Positions 10,359 to 22,980 of a stretch of DNA of 64,000 nt are shown in pieces. The number at the start of each line of letters is the position of its first letter. Positions within the stretch are counted from its first letter, which is position 1. The DNA is from Acheta domesticus (lineage: Eukaryota > Arthropoda > Insecta > Orthoptera > Gryllidae): positions 140,328,303 through 140,392,302 of the forward strand of contig JAHLJT010009436.1 in assembly GCA_031308135.1 (NCBI GenBank). The letters run 5' to 3'. The notes beneath the pieces are model-generated. The model ran no database searches. It was not told where the DNA came from and saw only the letters and a list, made by a program, of their open reading frames with translations. A program made the translations under genes and the position numbers.

Positions 10359-13017
10359 TATATTTTGTTATTATATATTCTTATCTGGAGACTGTACTTT
10401 CTATTGAAACGAAACATAATTCGAATGCGCACATTTAATTTGAACTTCCACAAAAATGCATTTCGAGAAGAAAACAGAAACCGACAGAGTTCAAATGATG
10501 CAATGAACGTAACGCCGTAAGGAACACAACAGAAGAATGTGCTCCGTCAGTTATACGACCGTCATTTCAAAAGGGCGTGTAGTTCTAATTTTTTAATACA
10601 TTTTACGACCTATGCCAATAGTAAGAAATCACTTTTGTAACTTTGAAAGACCTGGAGTTTTACAATACTAAAAAATTCGCCGTTTTCCTGTGCATGATTG
10701 CACTTTCTCTTCTTACGAAGTACCTCGTAATGACGAGAAAATATGGAGACCACGAAATATATTTATACGAATACGTATTCTTTCCATCTTAAAAGTACAT
10801 TAAATTTGAAACAATTTAAGTCTAAGGCGAACTCGTTAAGCCTAGAACATCCCAAGAAACATGTTTTTACAACCAGAAATTGCTTTTAAAAAGTGAAAAA
10901 GTTTCATTTTGGTTATGCATCTTACTGAATATCAGGAAAAATTCCCATCTCACAAGGAAAGTTATCTACATTTGTAGTACGAGTACATGTATTTAGCTTA
11001 AATTTGAGCTCAGAAGGACGGCGGTAGGCTAAATTGATTCTTATAAAGTAGTTTAAAACGAATATTTGAAATAAAGTATATTGTCAGAGAAATCAATGCA
11101 TACTAATATTTTATGTGTATTTAATATTGTATATAGGCAAAATTGTGTAAATTCATAGTACATTAAACTTGAAAGACGGGTTCTCTTACTAGTATGAAAA
11201 ATTATGATGTGAAAAACGATATTAACGTTTCATGTGTATTTCATGTTTAGATCAGCTTTTAGTGATTGATGGCGTATAAAGATTTCTCATTTTCGTAGTA
11301 ATGAATAATCAGCAGGTGAGAGCCCAAGTGTGGGAGGATAAGAAAAACACACGGGGTGAAGTCAAATACAATGTTCACTACTTTGCGGGCTAAAGTGCTC
11401 AGAAATAATAGTTCACAAAAATCATGTTCCCGACCAAAAATCAAACCCCGACGGTGTTGCAGAATATTAGTTCGTAGAGAAAATAATTCATCTATATTTA
11501 AGTTGCATCCACGGATAGTGGAGGAACTCTCCATAGTGTATCCAGAAATGATTGTATGCATGTCTGGAAAAGTAGTTTATTGGGAAATTATTTTATAAGA
11601 ATGTTCAGATACATTAAGATAACCATTCCTTATACTGTAAAATTCATTATAGTCATAAGAAGTATAATATAATATCTAAAAAATGTAAATTTCTAGAAAT
11701 CCTGCAAAATTCGATAGTATTCCTTAATTATTATAGTCCCCCACCTTAAAAATGATGGCAGTTGTTAGTCATCAAAGATAATATTGCAATTAAGTTTCTA
11801 TTGACACCAATTAGTTGCTTAATAGGTCGGACTCGGTTACAAAAAATGGAGCACCGTCCCAGTACGGCGCATTGGAGGTAAGTGGAGTGGAAGGCTACAG
11901 GTTTAGTAGTGCTTACAAGTACGAGTTCTTTTATCATGGCTTCTCTTTTCATTATGTACCCCGTCCAAACATCATTCCATTTCTCATTTGTATACAATTA
12001 TAAACCATCATGTAACCCTTATGATCATACTTCAGTTCTTCATTCATCGGAAGGAAAAGGGACTTTTGCCTGTAGTCACGTTCCCAGGAGAAGGGGAGGA
12101 CATGTAGGCGTAACTTCCTTCCTTGTGCTCGTCAATTAGTAGTGTTACTCATAAAAGCAGCTTCATAAAACTAAAAATCGAGACGACACTATCCGTAAAC
12201 CAACAATTAATCATTGATTACTACGTTCCATTGCATTATAGTGTCTTGTGGAGCTGATCATTGATGAGTAAATTATTTCAATTACAAATTCGATTGGGTA
12301 TGAACAGCTTCTGGTCTCAGGGAGAACGCACGGGTAGCAATTGTAGACCTGCTCGATATCTTGTTTACCGCGACAGAATTGTTCGATGATGCTTGAATCA
12401 ATGAAGATGAGGGAAGACATATCCGCCTGGAAAGCTCAAGGCTACCTGTAATGACCATAAGGAGAAGCACGTCTCACGATGCAAAAGTGTAAGTGCACTA
12501 ATTAAGAATCCTTTCATTCTCCTGGGCCAGTTAACGTCATCGTTAAGTGTATCTTTCTACTAGGCAAGTGGCAAAGATGTTTTGTAAAGATTTTTCATTA
12601 CACATTACAATGCTTTCCGTTTACATTCCAAAATCACAGTGATGGTTTATCTTTGCATTCCACTGTATGAAGGATGATGAGGTAATCCTGCAAGGACAAA
12701 TAATGTTTCTCTGCAATTTTGATGGGAACACGAGGCATTGACAGCTCAATTGTAGTGTTAGGTCACCTTATGCTTTGTGTAGATACATATATGTGTAGAT
12801 TCATATATGATGAGGAGTATTTAACACAACCCGTGCTTCATTGGTGATGAAAGTACCTCCTTAACAGCTGGTATCGCGGTGTGCAGAGCAATAAATTCTC
12901 TGTGTCCACTAGGACACGTTTGAAGAGTAATAATGTCCCAAGAGAAAGAGGATTCGTCTGCCAAGTAGAGGTTAGATCAATAACTGTAAAAAGCGCTTGC
13001 AGTTAAGCGATATCTAT
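10359..13017. other. No gene recognised
   Basis: 2.7 kb of AT-rich sequence. Open frames of 60-100 codons overlap on opposite strands (11259-11598, 11746-12139) and show no family signature. No repeat shared with other parts of the window was noticed. Confidence 0.5.
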
Positions 13018-13592
13018 TCAGTTTGATTGATTGTTAGTGATTCCGGGCTCGTCAGTGATTCCGTCAACTGCTAAGGTCATTAGTTCCGTAAGTGTAGTGC
13101 AAGTTTTTCCTCTGGAAGTGGCGGTGGTCTTCGCCCATTGGATGGCGAGATCCGGCACCGACCTATAGTTGGCTAGTGTGGTTTTACCCAACCAGGTATC
13201 ACTCACCAGCGAGGCACCGCCCCAGTCGGGACAAGCTATAAGCTCCTGACCGGTCTCCCAACATGTGTAGTAGTGTAGTGCATGTTAGTGTAAGTGCGTG
13301 TGTAAGAGGAGAGGATAGGACAAGGAATAGAAAGGAAAGATCGCGCGAGGTCCGTGACTCGATTGTTAGGGTATTGCTCTGGCATTCGCCTGGTGTTGAC
13401 CGGAGAAACCACTGAAAACTACCAATCAGAGCATGCGGCCGATAGAAATCTCCTCCAGAGAGAGACTAGTGTGCGACATAGCTAAGAAGCTAGTGTCGAA
13501 AATCGTGCCAACCGTCGGGACTCGAACCTAGGATCTCTCAGTCAGTCACTGCAGTGACATCAGTTGATGCCCTGAGCCACATCTCCCGGCGA
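13018..13592 (-). mobile_element. tRNA-derived SINE, full-length-like copy
   Basis: On the minus strand the element starts with a tRNA-like head: gatgtggctcagggcatc carries an A-box-like tggctcagggc, and ctaggttcgagtcccgac carries a B box (ggttcgagtcc). A conserved body follows (agttttcagtggtttctcc, then atccgggatctcgccatcc-like blocks) and it ends near 13018 in a CAAT-rich tail (aatcaatcaaac). Length is about 570 bp. Related copies are at 15283, 29645 and 44185 (same orientation) and partial ones at 25270 and 47155 (plus strand). The head would serve as an internal RNA polymerase III promoter. Confidence 0.85.
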
Positions 13593-14003
13593 TATCTATT
13601 CAGTATTTCAAACAATTATTTATTGAATTTTAGTTAAATGATGAGCATATTATCAGTATCATCCGCAATGTGGTGATGAGAGAAAGCGTCGCTGAAAGGG
13701 ACATCCAAATGATGCTCTTTTTGGTAACTTAAAATATATGATACTATCAACTTGCAAGCAAGCACTAAATAGGATTTAACATCAATGTAAGGATTTTTAT
13801 TCATTTACCATCATCGAACTTTTAAATGCAACATTTCCTTGATCGTGACAGTTGATACTCGTACATGCTAATATTAGGCAGCGCGTTAATACATATTTAT
13901 TTTAATAGTCGTTTCTTCAGACCGAAAATGTGGTCATCGTAATGTGAATGAAAGAGATTGCTGCTGACATGGTAAGTAAAGCACTAAAGTTATTACAATT
14001 AAA
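13593..14003. other. Nothing recognised
   Basis: AT-rich spacer between a SINE and a family X copy. Confidence 0.5.
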
Positions 14004-15150
14004 ACTAGTGGTGCCACAACAGCTCATACTTCCCCGCATTATTCGGAAAGGTTACAAAATGATATAATATTGCAATATCTGCCCCACACTTCCACTAGAA
14101 AACGCTCAAATCAATTCATACGAAGCGTCTACGATGCGAACCTGCTATTATTTGACAGCCAGGAACCGTAGTCATTTCGTACTTCTACAAAAGAAATAAA
14201 CTTGAATAAATCACAACTCATGCACTATTCGATGTATGTTATACAGACAAGCGAGGATAACTTCACACAAGCTTGCCTTGAATACATTGGAGGGTACTTC
14301 CAAATTTTGAATGATAATCAGCGTACAAACCTTTTTAAAGTAAATAAGTCTATAAATTTAACAACCAGAGTTGAAGACCATCCAATATAACGCCTTATGA
14401 TACCTAAAACGAAGGTTACAGCTCAATCGCATTTTATAATTTAAATATTATATTTGCCACACAATAGAAACGTTTGTACGAAATTAATTCGTTTAAAGCC
14501 AATTCAATATCACAAAGTGAACTAACATAACCTCCAAACAACGGGAAACATTATCGCTGATCAATGAGAATTCTCTAAATTTTAAAAAGATATCTGGTGG
14601 CATTGCCATTGTCGTTTTACGACATGATATATCCGGAGACTCTTTTAAGAAAAAGAAAGGCGAGAAATTTGAATTTGCAATTTCAGAGTTCAACGAAAAT
14701 GCGACCTGCGCCATTTTTAAGCATCTTTTACTTCATATGAAGAAAAAAATGTTAGTTAAAATTTGCGAGCTATTTTCAGAAAGAATTGGAAAATGTTGTT
14801 ATGACAACACGTAAAGTTTCCACGTAAATTATAATGATCTTTCCAAATACTCAGGAGTTGTGAAATAAGATAAATTTGGGAAAATCAATTTTGGAGAAAA
14901 TCATTTGAATAGTTTAGTTCCTGGCGTTGCACACAGACGGAAGAACAGATACACCTTTTCCCTAACCAATTTTTCGGTATCAAGGACCCACAAGATGTGA
15001 ATTCTGAGTAAACAACGTGTTAGAGGAAGTATATTAGGAACACGATTTATTCAATTTTGCAGTATCAACGCGCAATTTTGCAGTAACCTTTCCACAATAT
15101 GAGTGCTGTGGAAAAATCACTGTGTTTTGTCGCAGTATTACAATTTCTAT
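14004..15150 (+). mobile_element. Family X repeat, diverged copy
   Basis: Starts with the family start actagtggtgccacaaca, very like that at 35355. Near its 3' end it has cacacagacggaagaacag, then aatttttcggtatcaagg and acccacaagatgtg, the conserved block seen at 28195-28260 and 62835-62880. The terminal hairpin is not preserved; similarity fades near 15150 (gcagtattacaattt). An overlapping minus-strand frame at 14493-14714 is not considered a gene. Confidence 0.6.
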
Positions 15151-15282
15151 ATATTAGTAAGTAGAATGCTTGAAAGTAAAGTTATTAATAACGACATAAG
15201 GAAATAATTAATAACGAAAGTATTACTACATGGGAAACTATTCTTTGTAGATATATCCTCTAGGATTAATTGTTTATTTCGT

Positions 15283-15605
15283 GTTTCTGGGCCCGTCAAC
15301 CGCTATGGTCAATAGTCCTGTAAGTGTTTTGTACGTTTTTATTTTGGGAGATGGCGGTGTTGCCCTTCAACTGTGAGATGGTGAAATCCGGCGCCGATCT
15401 ACTCGTCGGTTTGCGAGGTTTTCTCCATCCAGGTATCTCTAGCAGCGGGGGGTATCTTCCCAGCCAGATCATGCTCTAAACTCCCAACTGATCTCTCGAC
15501 AAGAGTGTAAATATGCGCAAGTAATGGCTGAGGTTAAGTCAAGGAAAAGGACGGGATGGTCGCGCGCGGTCCGTGGCCCGTTTTTTTAGGATATTGCTCC
15601 GTAGA
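15283..15605 (-). mobile_element. tRNA-derived SINE, 5' truncated
   Basis: Body and tail of the same SINE as 13018-13592: ctgggcccgtcaaccgctat, gagatggtgaaatccggc and gtcgcgcgcggtccgtggc are shared. The tRNA head (expected beyond 15605) is missing. Confidence 0.75.
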
Positions 15606-16990
15606 AGTCACTTTATTGGCAAATTCATTTCAAAGATTAGATAGCTGCGAGATTGTCTTTGACTTGATCTACAATTGTTGTGGCTCTAAACACAAGTTGT
15701 AGTTTATTAACTATAGAATATCATATTATTACCTTATACATTAAATCTCCGGACACTTATCTTCAATAGAAGTGACTTAACTGTCTTATGACTCACAACA
15801 TATAACGATTGAAGAGCTGTCTTCTAGTCACCAAAGACATAATATTATTTCACTGGCACACGATGATTTGGTAAATTAAACTATGTAGCCTGACCACGAT
15901 TTGATTTAACCGATTACTATTGTCTGATTTAAATACAGGGACTTGTGAAAGATAATCATCTGGACACGGTTATCCAATCGAGATCTTAGTTACAACTTTC
16001 ATTTAAGCATCGAAATGTAATTTACGCCCTTCGACGACCTCGGACCCCATCCGTTTACTACCAGTGACCGAGCTTATGCGTACTTCCAGCCTTCTTTTTT
16101 GCACGTAATCAACTCACGCGCTGAATGGCTATTACTTGGCTGACTTCAACTCTTGAAAAACATCAAACTATTGTGGGGACAGCCATCGTCAATGCGTTTC
16201 TCCTGCGACTGAATGCGCTTATTCATTTGTATACTCGATTACTCCTTATCTATCCCTCCTTGCTATTGGCTACTTTGACAACACAAATAATCTGCTTTTC
16301 ATTAATAAAAATATTTTTACAACAATGCTTTTTCCCCTTTACTCACATTTCACATAGCTGCTGTGTACCTCTGGCCTCTGCGAATTTTTGCCCCCTCTAT
16401 ATGTCTTTTTCATATTTTTAATATTTAGGTACTATAAAATAGTTTTAAATGTTTATGTTTATTTTATTGCATATATACCATTGTCATTTATATATTTAAT
16501 TAAATTATGTGCCATTTGGTGTGAAGTACCAAACTGAAGCCAACAAGCGTACACTTTCGAAAATTCTGTGATTCCTTTGATTAGTGTGGACCATCTAAAA
16601 ATGTATGTTCTTCTTATTTCTTTCTATTGTGTTCTTCCCTTCTTGCAAATGACGTCATTTTCTACATCAACTAACAGCGATCATGTGAGACTCTTGACCA
16701 CATCAACGTGACAGTTGACCACAGCAACACCATGTGGCAGTAGAGACAGTTGCCCTAGCGCCCTTGGAGTGATTGAAATATCTAAGAAAGGATATTTACT
16801 TTATATAAGAAATATTATAATTATTATAATATTATTATATATAAGAAAAAACTCTTCAGTTCTGAAGGTGCAGGACAGGTTCGAAACTTTTGAAATTTTC
16901 TAAAAATCAGAAGTTTTAATGAAAACAGTATCTGCGCCACTTTACAAACATGCATTCCTCGATTGGCACAAACAATAATAGGTGCAATTT
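15606..16990. other. No gene recognised
   Basis: AT-rich. A 98-codon plus-strand frame at 16125-16421 is hydrophobic throughout and resembles no family. At 16795-16845 an AT-rich stretch repeats tatataagaaa on both sides of a near-palindrome. Confidence 0.45.
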
Positions 16991-16993
16991 TAG

Positions 16994-17314
16994 TCATTTG
17001 GAGAAGGGTTTAGAAATGTCTTTGCTGATTTAGGTGAAGTATTCCAAAAAATTAAAAAATCCGATTCAAATTCTGAGGCTCTTGAATGCTACCAGATCGA
17101 TAGTGGAATTCTGGCAAAAATTCTATTAACGGAAAAGGTGAAAAGATGTACGGACGTTATTGAAAACAAAAAAACTACATGTTCAGTATCATGGATTGCA
17201 AAAAAATATTTTCTTCAAAATATCGACATAAGACTTTTTGCAGCATTATACCTTCTCTATATTATGTTCAAAATCAATACTGTATTCGAGAGAGTAAAAA
17301 TAACTTCGCAATAA
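16994..17314 (+). CDS. Unexplained open frame without ATG, unknown product
   Basis: Between the TAG at 16991 and the TAA at 17312 there are 106 stop-free codons in a region that is roughly 65-70 percent AT, which is longer than neighbouring frames that lack an ATG. The translation is well mixed: it includes NVFADLGEVFQKIKKSDS, then YQIDSGILAKILLTEKVKR, CSVSWIAKKYF and a C-terminal hydrophobic stretch LFAALYLLYIMF. The preceding gcaattttag could act as a splice acceptor. I recognise no family. It could be a terminal exon, a transposase remnant or chance. Confidence 0.2.
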   Translation, partial: SFGEGFRNVFADLGEVFQKIKKSDSNSEALECYQIDSGILAKILLTEKVKRCTDVIENKKTTCSVSWIAKKYFLQNIDIRLFAALYLLYIMFKINTVFERVKITSQ

Positions 17315-19340
17315 TCTTCTAAATTATCACTTACATTTTTGCATTAGCTGTTCTAGAACGTTTTGAAATGTTCTAGGATTTTTTGAGCTCCTTCTACGAT
17401 TGATTTCCCAGCCTCGGTAATTTCAGCCGAAGAATAAAATAATTTCACGATAATATCGTATTTGTAAAAAAAGTATAACTATACATTTTTAATTGATTTT
17501 CAAGATAATTAACACTGTCATGACCACACCTAGACCTGATTTTTCGCCCATTTTCTTTAGATCCACAAAACAAAACGCTGAGATGGTTCCTTGTTTTTTC
17601 TTCTGGGCAAAGCATATGGATTGTCTCTCTCATCTAAACGTCATAGTCATTTACGTCTTTTGAGAAAAATAAATAAGCAAATAAATTGATAAACAGTGTA
17701 GCAGTGTTCTAAACGTGGTGTACTTATTCGTTTTTGATAATTTTTTAAAAACATGTTAAATCCTTTAATAATAATAAAAATAACAAATAATAGAAAAATC
17801 GCCTAAAAACTAGATTCTCTGGCCTATGAAAATTTTACTTTCATTTATAAAGAGGAGAATGGAAACAACAAATTATCTCATACTTTCATATCAGTGGCAT
17901 CACCGGAGAACGTACAACTGCTCTCTTCTCAAGGTCTATCCTATTTCAGATATGTGTGATATTATTTCAACGAAGAGTGACTGCTTGACAACAGTTTCAA
18001 GCAGACGACTTGTCAAGAGACTGTGAATCATTGTGTTTTTCAGATAGGAAAGAATGAAAAACAGGGTCTTCCGAATCTACACGGAGTTTTGTAGTAGCTT
18101 CCTAATTTTTACTTTTAGTTATCAATGTTGACGGAAATGTCAGATCAAATTAATTAAAAATTGATCGTACTAAGCTAATTAGTATACATTTTTAATATAT
18201 ATCCCCAATACAAACATTTAAACTGAAAGATGAGACTCTTATTTTAAGATTGTTTGATTTTGGACACAAGAAATACAAAAGTGATTATATTTTTAATCTT
18301 GAAGATAATATAAGTGATGAGGCACTAATAAGCGGAACATCACTTAATAGTTACTTCCTTTTTTCATTTGTAATACTGCTGATGTAAATTTCGAATTAAT
18401 TTTTAATTTCAATGTATCAATCTTTCATTATTTTGCGATTTGTTATCCCCCAATAGCTTGATACTATGTTGGTCGAGATATATTTTCAGATAGCGCATAA
18501 ATATACGAGTACATGTGTACTCTAATTAAACACTTGCTAAAATATTTTTCCGCTTTACCTCAACATTAGTACTCGATTTTTTTAAATTGTTTGCAATAGA
18601 TATGAAATAAATAATAAAGGTGAAATTATAATGATAATCAGTTCTCTTATGCGAATCAAATAATTTTATACAAATTAAGTTTAACAAAAATAAAAATACT
18701 TCGTAAGTTTACTATTACGTTTATGCTGTTTATGCGAAATTACATTATGTTTATCCCATAGCTGTTAGGTAATACTATTCTAGTTACAATTTAATAAATA
18801 TTTTTTACTCTGCATACATCTTGTATTGAGGGCAGCTGCTTGTTTTATAATAATATTCATTGTCATGCAGGTTCTTACAAACCAATCAACCGAGATCATT
18901 CTATTTAAAGTTTCATTAGAATTGAATGTGCGAAGGTGTGCTGAGATGGATGCGGGGAGCTATTAAGCTAGTAATTAAGAACATGAACATCACCTTGACT
19001 ATGTTTATTTTTTAAAAATAGATCCTTACTTGACTTACTTGATCCTATCTTGATTTGTTAGTTTTTCCCTGCTCGTCTTGGTAGTAGTTGCTACAGCGGA
19101 CATTGACAAACAAAATAGTGAGTGTAAAACAGTATGAACATGCAGTTTGTTTCTGAGTGGTTTTTATTTGAATTTATTACTACTGAAGTTTGTGTAACAA
19201 CACAACACTATTATTGAACGGGAGTGAAACATACCCGTTAATACGTCAGAAGTAGTAGAAAAGACAGAAATGGTAACTAGGATTAAAGTTAATTAGTTTT
19301 CATTAGTCGTAGAAAAAGAAATGTTTTATATCTAAGGCTG
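17315..19340. other. No gene recognised
   Basis: About 2 kb of AT-rich sequence with only short frames. No shared repeats were noticed. Confidence 0.5.
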
Positions 19341-19410
19341 GTAGTGTAGGAGTAACGTTAAAGGTGTGATGTACCTGAGTTCTAATCCCAGCAAGGAAAA
19401 AAAATTGCTC
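19340..19410 (+). mobile_element. tRNA-like SINE head (tentative)
   Basis: ggctggtagtgtaggagtaa resembles an A box region and gagttctaatcccagc, 40 bases on, resembles a B box (consensus ggttcgaatcc). The spacing fits a tRNA-derived promoter. No SINE body that matches the other copies follows. Confidence 0.3.
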
Positions 19411-20433
19411 GTTGGAAACACTGTTGCGAGTTCAAATAGTTACTACATAGCCGTTACAAATGATACGAGAAAATTTTTACTGTTATAGCATCTCTAGTTC
19501 TTTTATTCAAACCTTTCAAATTCCACCTGATAAAAATCATTCTATACTTCTTTTATTTGAAGAAAGTTTGTCACTGTTATTCTTCTTATCATGATATTAT
19601 GTTCTTATTTCTGCATTGCATAATAGAATAACGAGCATTATTGATACACATTCCAATTCTCACGAAACCGGATCTGCATTCAAATTGTACTGTTACACAT
19701 TTACTGATGAGTAGAAACAGGACATGCTTGTATTTTAGAAAGATCTAGAAAAGGAACGGCTCTAGATTCAAGCATCACTGTGACTTGCAGGTGGCTGTTC
19801 ATCTCCAGTGCGCAGAGCGATGATGACGTCAATTGCTGCTGAACTACCACTTGCGTCAGGGACCCCACAACCACCCCCACCATTCTGTCCTTCGTCCTTC
19901 AAGAAGGACAACGGTGGGAATGTTTTGAAGAGGTTCTTGCATGCTCTCGTTTGTAATCATTGCAATCATAATATTAGCGCAAGTCAGTAGTATCAGTGAG
20001 AAGCAGAATTGAAAATACTTCTTCCGGAAGAACTGAGAGCGCAGATTACAGCTCGGTAGTTCATTGACAGAATGTCATTTCTGAGGTCCCTCCAGGAGTG
20101 AGATACGATAGCTGGTGAGACTCTCGTATATGTGAATTTATTACTTTACAATGAATTTTTTAAAACACTGTATTTACCAACTTATTCGAATAAGTTCCAA
20201 TTCTTTAAAAAACACTTCGCGAACACATAAATACAAACGATTACGATGTTTAAACATATGGAAGTCTGTAATTTTTACTATTTATTTTAAGAAAAACAAA
20301 AGTATTCAAAAACAAACACTCTGAATGAGGTTCTTCCGTCAGTTGCAGTTGTGAGATTGTTATGAGACTGGTTTATGGGCTCAGGATTCCTAGAGAGAAG
20401 GCTAACCAAACGATTCGGGAGAACTATCTTGAA
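19411..20433. other. No gene recognised
   Basis: Mostly AT-rich; a modest GC rise at 19790-19920 has overlapping short frames on both strands and no recognisable product. Confidence 0.45.
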
Positions 20434-20447
20434 ATAATATTATTATT

Positions 20448-20491
<44 letters not shown>
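20434..20491. repeat. (ATT)n switching to (AAT)n
   Basis: ATT units (20438-20450) meet AAT units (20451-20491) at a symmetrical junction, so the tract can fold on itself. It forms the 5' boundary of R4/Dong-like copy B. Confidence 0.9.
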
Positions 20492-21085
20492 GACGGAATA
20501 CCTGAAAAGACATGACAGGGTGTGTAGCTACCTCCACTGGCAGATCTGTACCGCCCTCAAAGTTCCAAACACATGCCCCAAGTGGTACGCACACTCACCA
20601 AAACCGGTGACGTCTGTTGGATTGTGTACGATGTTGTACGACCAACAAATTCAAACTGATCGCACGATAGCGGCAAATAAACCGGATATACTTATCCAGG
20701 ATTTGGCGAAAAAATCGTGTTTACTTGTCGATGTTGCTGTACCTTGCGATCAAAACGTCGTTATCAAGGAGGCAGATAAACGTCAAACAAGAGTTTGGAA
20801 ATCGAGATCAGCCGAATGTGAGGCGTAAAAGCACAGGTGGTACCGATAGTTATCGGAGCTCTGGAATTTGTTCCGCAAAATTTGAGTAAGAACTTGTCTA
20901 AACTCCCCGGTAATTCAAAAGACTGGGAAGTGCAAGAAATTGCTTTATTTGGAACAGCCCACATTTTGCGCGAAGTATTGTAGAGGCACTGATAGTCACC
21001 GGATCTGTTCCTTAGGTGGCTGGTTGCAACCTGGAGTAGATTTTATACTCAGCCGACTCATAACATCTTTAGTCGTGATGTAGTG

Positions 21086-21086
<1 letters not shown>
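20492..21086 (+). mobile_element. R4/Dong-like LINE, copy B (C-terminal piece)
   Basis: Starts mid-protein exactly at the AAT tract and ends in another. It encodes the region after the CCHC finger and the restriction-like endonuclease: NKPDILIQDL with the PD pair, LLVDVAVPCDQNVV with the second Asp, then in other frames IVIGALEFVPQ and WEVQEIALFGTAHILREVL followed by TAG and the shared 3' untranslated region. About 92 percent identical by eye to copy C over the same stretch. Several frameshifts make it non-coding. Confidence 0.9.

Positions 21087-21122
<36 letters not shown>
21087..21122. repeat. (AAT)n between copies B and C
   Basis: About twelve AAT units, the tail of copy B and the insertion point of copy C. 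Confidence 0.9.
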
Positions 21123-22874
21123 CGATATCCCCCATGGTGTTTTGCATTAGTTTGATCCCACTATCTAGACAGTTGTCGCAAGCTGACTTTGGTTACAAGC
21201 ACCATGGTGCTTGAAAGACCAGTATCACCTTTGTTTTACGTGGATGATCTTAAAGTGTTTGCTAAGAATGAAGCGTTTCTTTCCCAAATGCTGTCTGTCC
21301 TGAGTGACTTTAGCAATGACATCTGCATTTAAGTTTGGTCTTGACAAGTGTGCAAAATTAAATTAAAAAAGAGGCAAACTGACAACGTCAGAGAGCATTG
21401 AAGTTGATACGCACACTGCGATTCAAGATCTTGAGCCAGGTAAAACTTACAAATATCTTGAAATTGAAGAATGTGGGCCATCTCGAACGACACATTGAAA
21501 AAGAGAATTCGCAGGGAGTATTAAAGAAAAGTGAGACTAATCCTGCTGTCCGCTCTGAATTTCAGGAATAAAATATCAGCAATAGGTAGTTTGGCGGTGC
21601 CTGTAGTCGAATACAGTTTCGTACTAGTGGACTGGACTGTGCAAGAAATTCGCACCATGGATCGAAAAAACAGAAAACTGCTAACAATGCATGTTTCCCA
21701 CCCTCGCGGTGATGTATATAGACTTTATGTGTCACGTAAGGAAGGAGGAAGAGGCCTCAGACAAATTGAGGCCTCCTGGCACAACGCAATAGTCGGGATG
21801 GGAAAGTATGTAGTCAGCCATCAAGATGACCCTCTAATGAGGCAGGTCATGAAACCTGACCGAAGAATGGGAGGCATTGTTAGTGTAGCAAGAAGCATTG
21901 CGAAGAAAACTAGGCAAGACACGCCGAATAACACAGACACTGAACTTCTGATGCTGCTAAACATGAAATGTGAGACACAAAAAATGTTAAAGAAATCGTG
22001 GAGAGACAAACCACTCCACGGACAATATCTAAAAAGAATGGACAAGGTGCAGATCAATAAAGATCAATCATTTATGTGGCTTAAAAGGGGAAGAATGAAG
22101 CCAGAATCGGAAGCAATTATAGTAGCTGCTCAAGATCAGGCGTTGAGAACAGGACATTATGATAAAGCGGTTCTCAAAATTTCTCAAGATGATAAATGCC
22201 GCATTTTCCAGGAACACGTAGAAACCATTGATCATATTGTCTCAGCTTGTTCAATCCTAGCAAAGACAGAATACTTGAAAAGACACGACAGGGTGAGTAG
22301 GTACATCCACTGGCAGATCTTACCGCCCTCGAAGTTCCAAACACATGCCCCAAGTGGTACGAACACTCACCGAAACCGGTGACGTCTGTTGGATTGTGTA
22401 CGATATTGTACGACCAACAAATTCAAACCGATCACACGATAGCGGCTAACAAACCGGATATAGTTATCCGGGATTTGGAGAACAAATCGTGTTTACTTCT
22501 TTATGTTGCTGTACCTTGCGATCAAAACGTCGTTACCAAGGAGGCAGGGAAACGTGTTAAATACAAGAGTTTTAACATTCGAGATCAGCCGAATGTGGGG
22601 CGTAAAAGCACAGGTCGTCCCGATAGTCATCGGAGCTCTGGAATTTGTTCCGCAAAGTTTGAGTAAGAACTTGTCTAAACTCCCTGGTAATTCAAGAGAC
22701 TTAGAAGTGCAAGAAATCGCTTTATTTGGAACAGCTCACATTTTGCGCGAAGTATTGTAGAGGCACCGACAGTTTTAGATGTACTCCTTAAGTAGCTGGT
22801 TGCAACCTGGAGTAGATTTTATAATCAGGCGACACATAACGTCTTTAGTCGTGATATAGAGGAATAATAATAAT
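21123..22874 (+). mobile_element. R4/Dong-like LINE, copy C (5' truncated) with AAT tail
   Basis: Begins within the RT domain between motifs B and C and runs to the 3' untranslated region and a short (AAT)n at 22861-22874. In order: LFYVDDLKVFAKNEA (YVDD) at about 21228, DRKNRKLLTMHVSHPR, RKEGGRGLRQIEASW, a finger region KCRIFQEHVETIDHI...C at about 22195, and the endonuclease. It keeps the ~430 bp that copy A has lost. Longest intact frame is 21531-22382; the endonuclease continues in two other frames to the TAG at 22760. The second finger Cys is Phe and the endonuclease Asp present in B (LLVDVAVP) is Tyr here (LLLYVAVP), so it is inactive. Confidence 0.9.
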
Positions 22875-22980
22875 GATACTACATAACGAATGATAGGAAA
22901 TGCAGCGATTAACATGAAAGCCTATCAATTGAGATCTCCACATTGTCTGCAACTAGTTCCCCAAGGATTTCGAAGTGAAG

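Noticed and set aside
13480..13592. tRNA gene at the SINE head
   Set aside because: A and B boxes are present but the acceptor and anticodon arms do not fold as a tRNA and the head continues into the SINE body.
20434..22874. Copies B and C as a simple local duplication
   Set aside because: They begin at different points of the element, are separated by TAA units and differ by about 8 percent, which fits separate insertions better.
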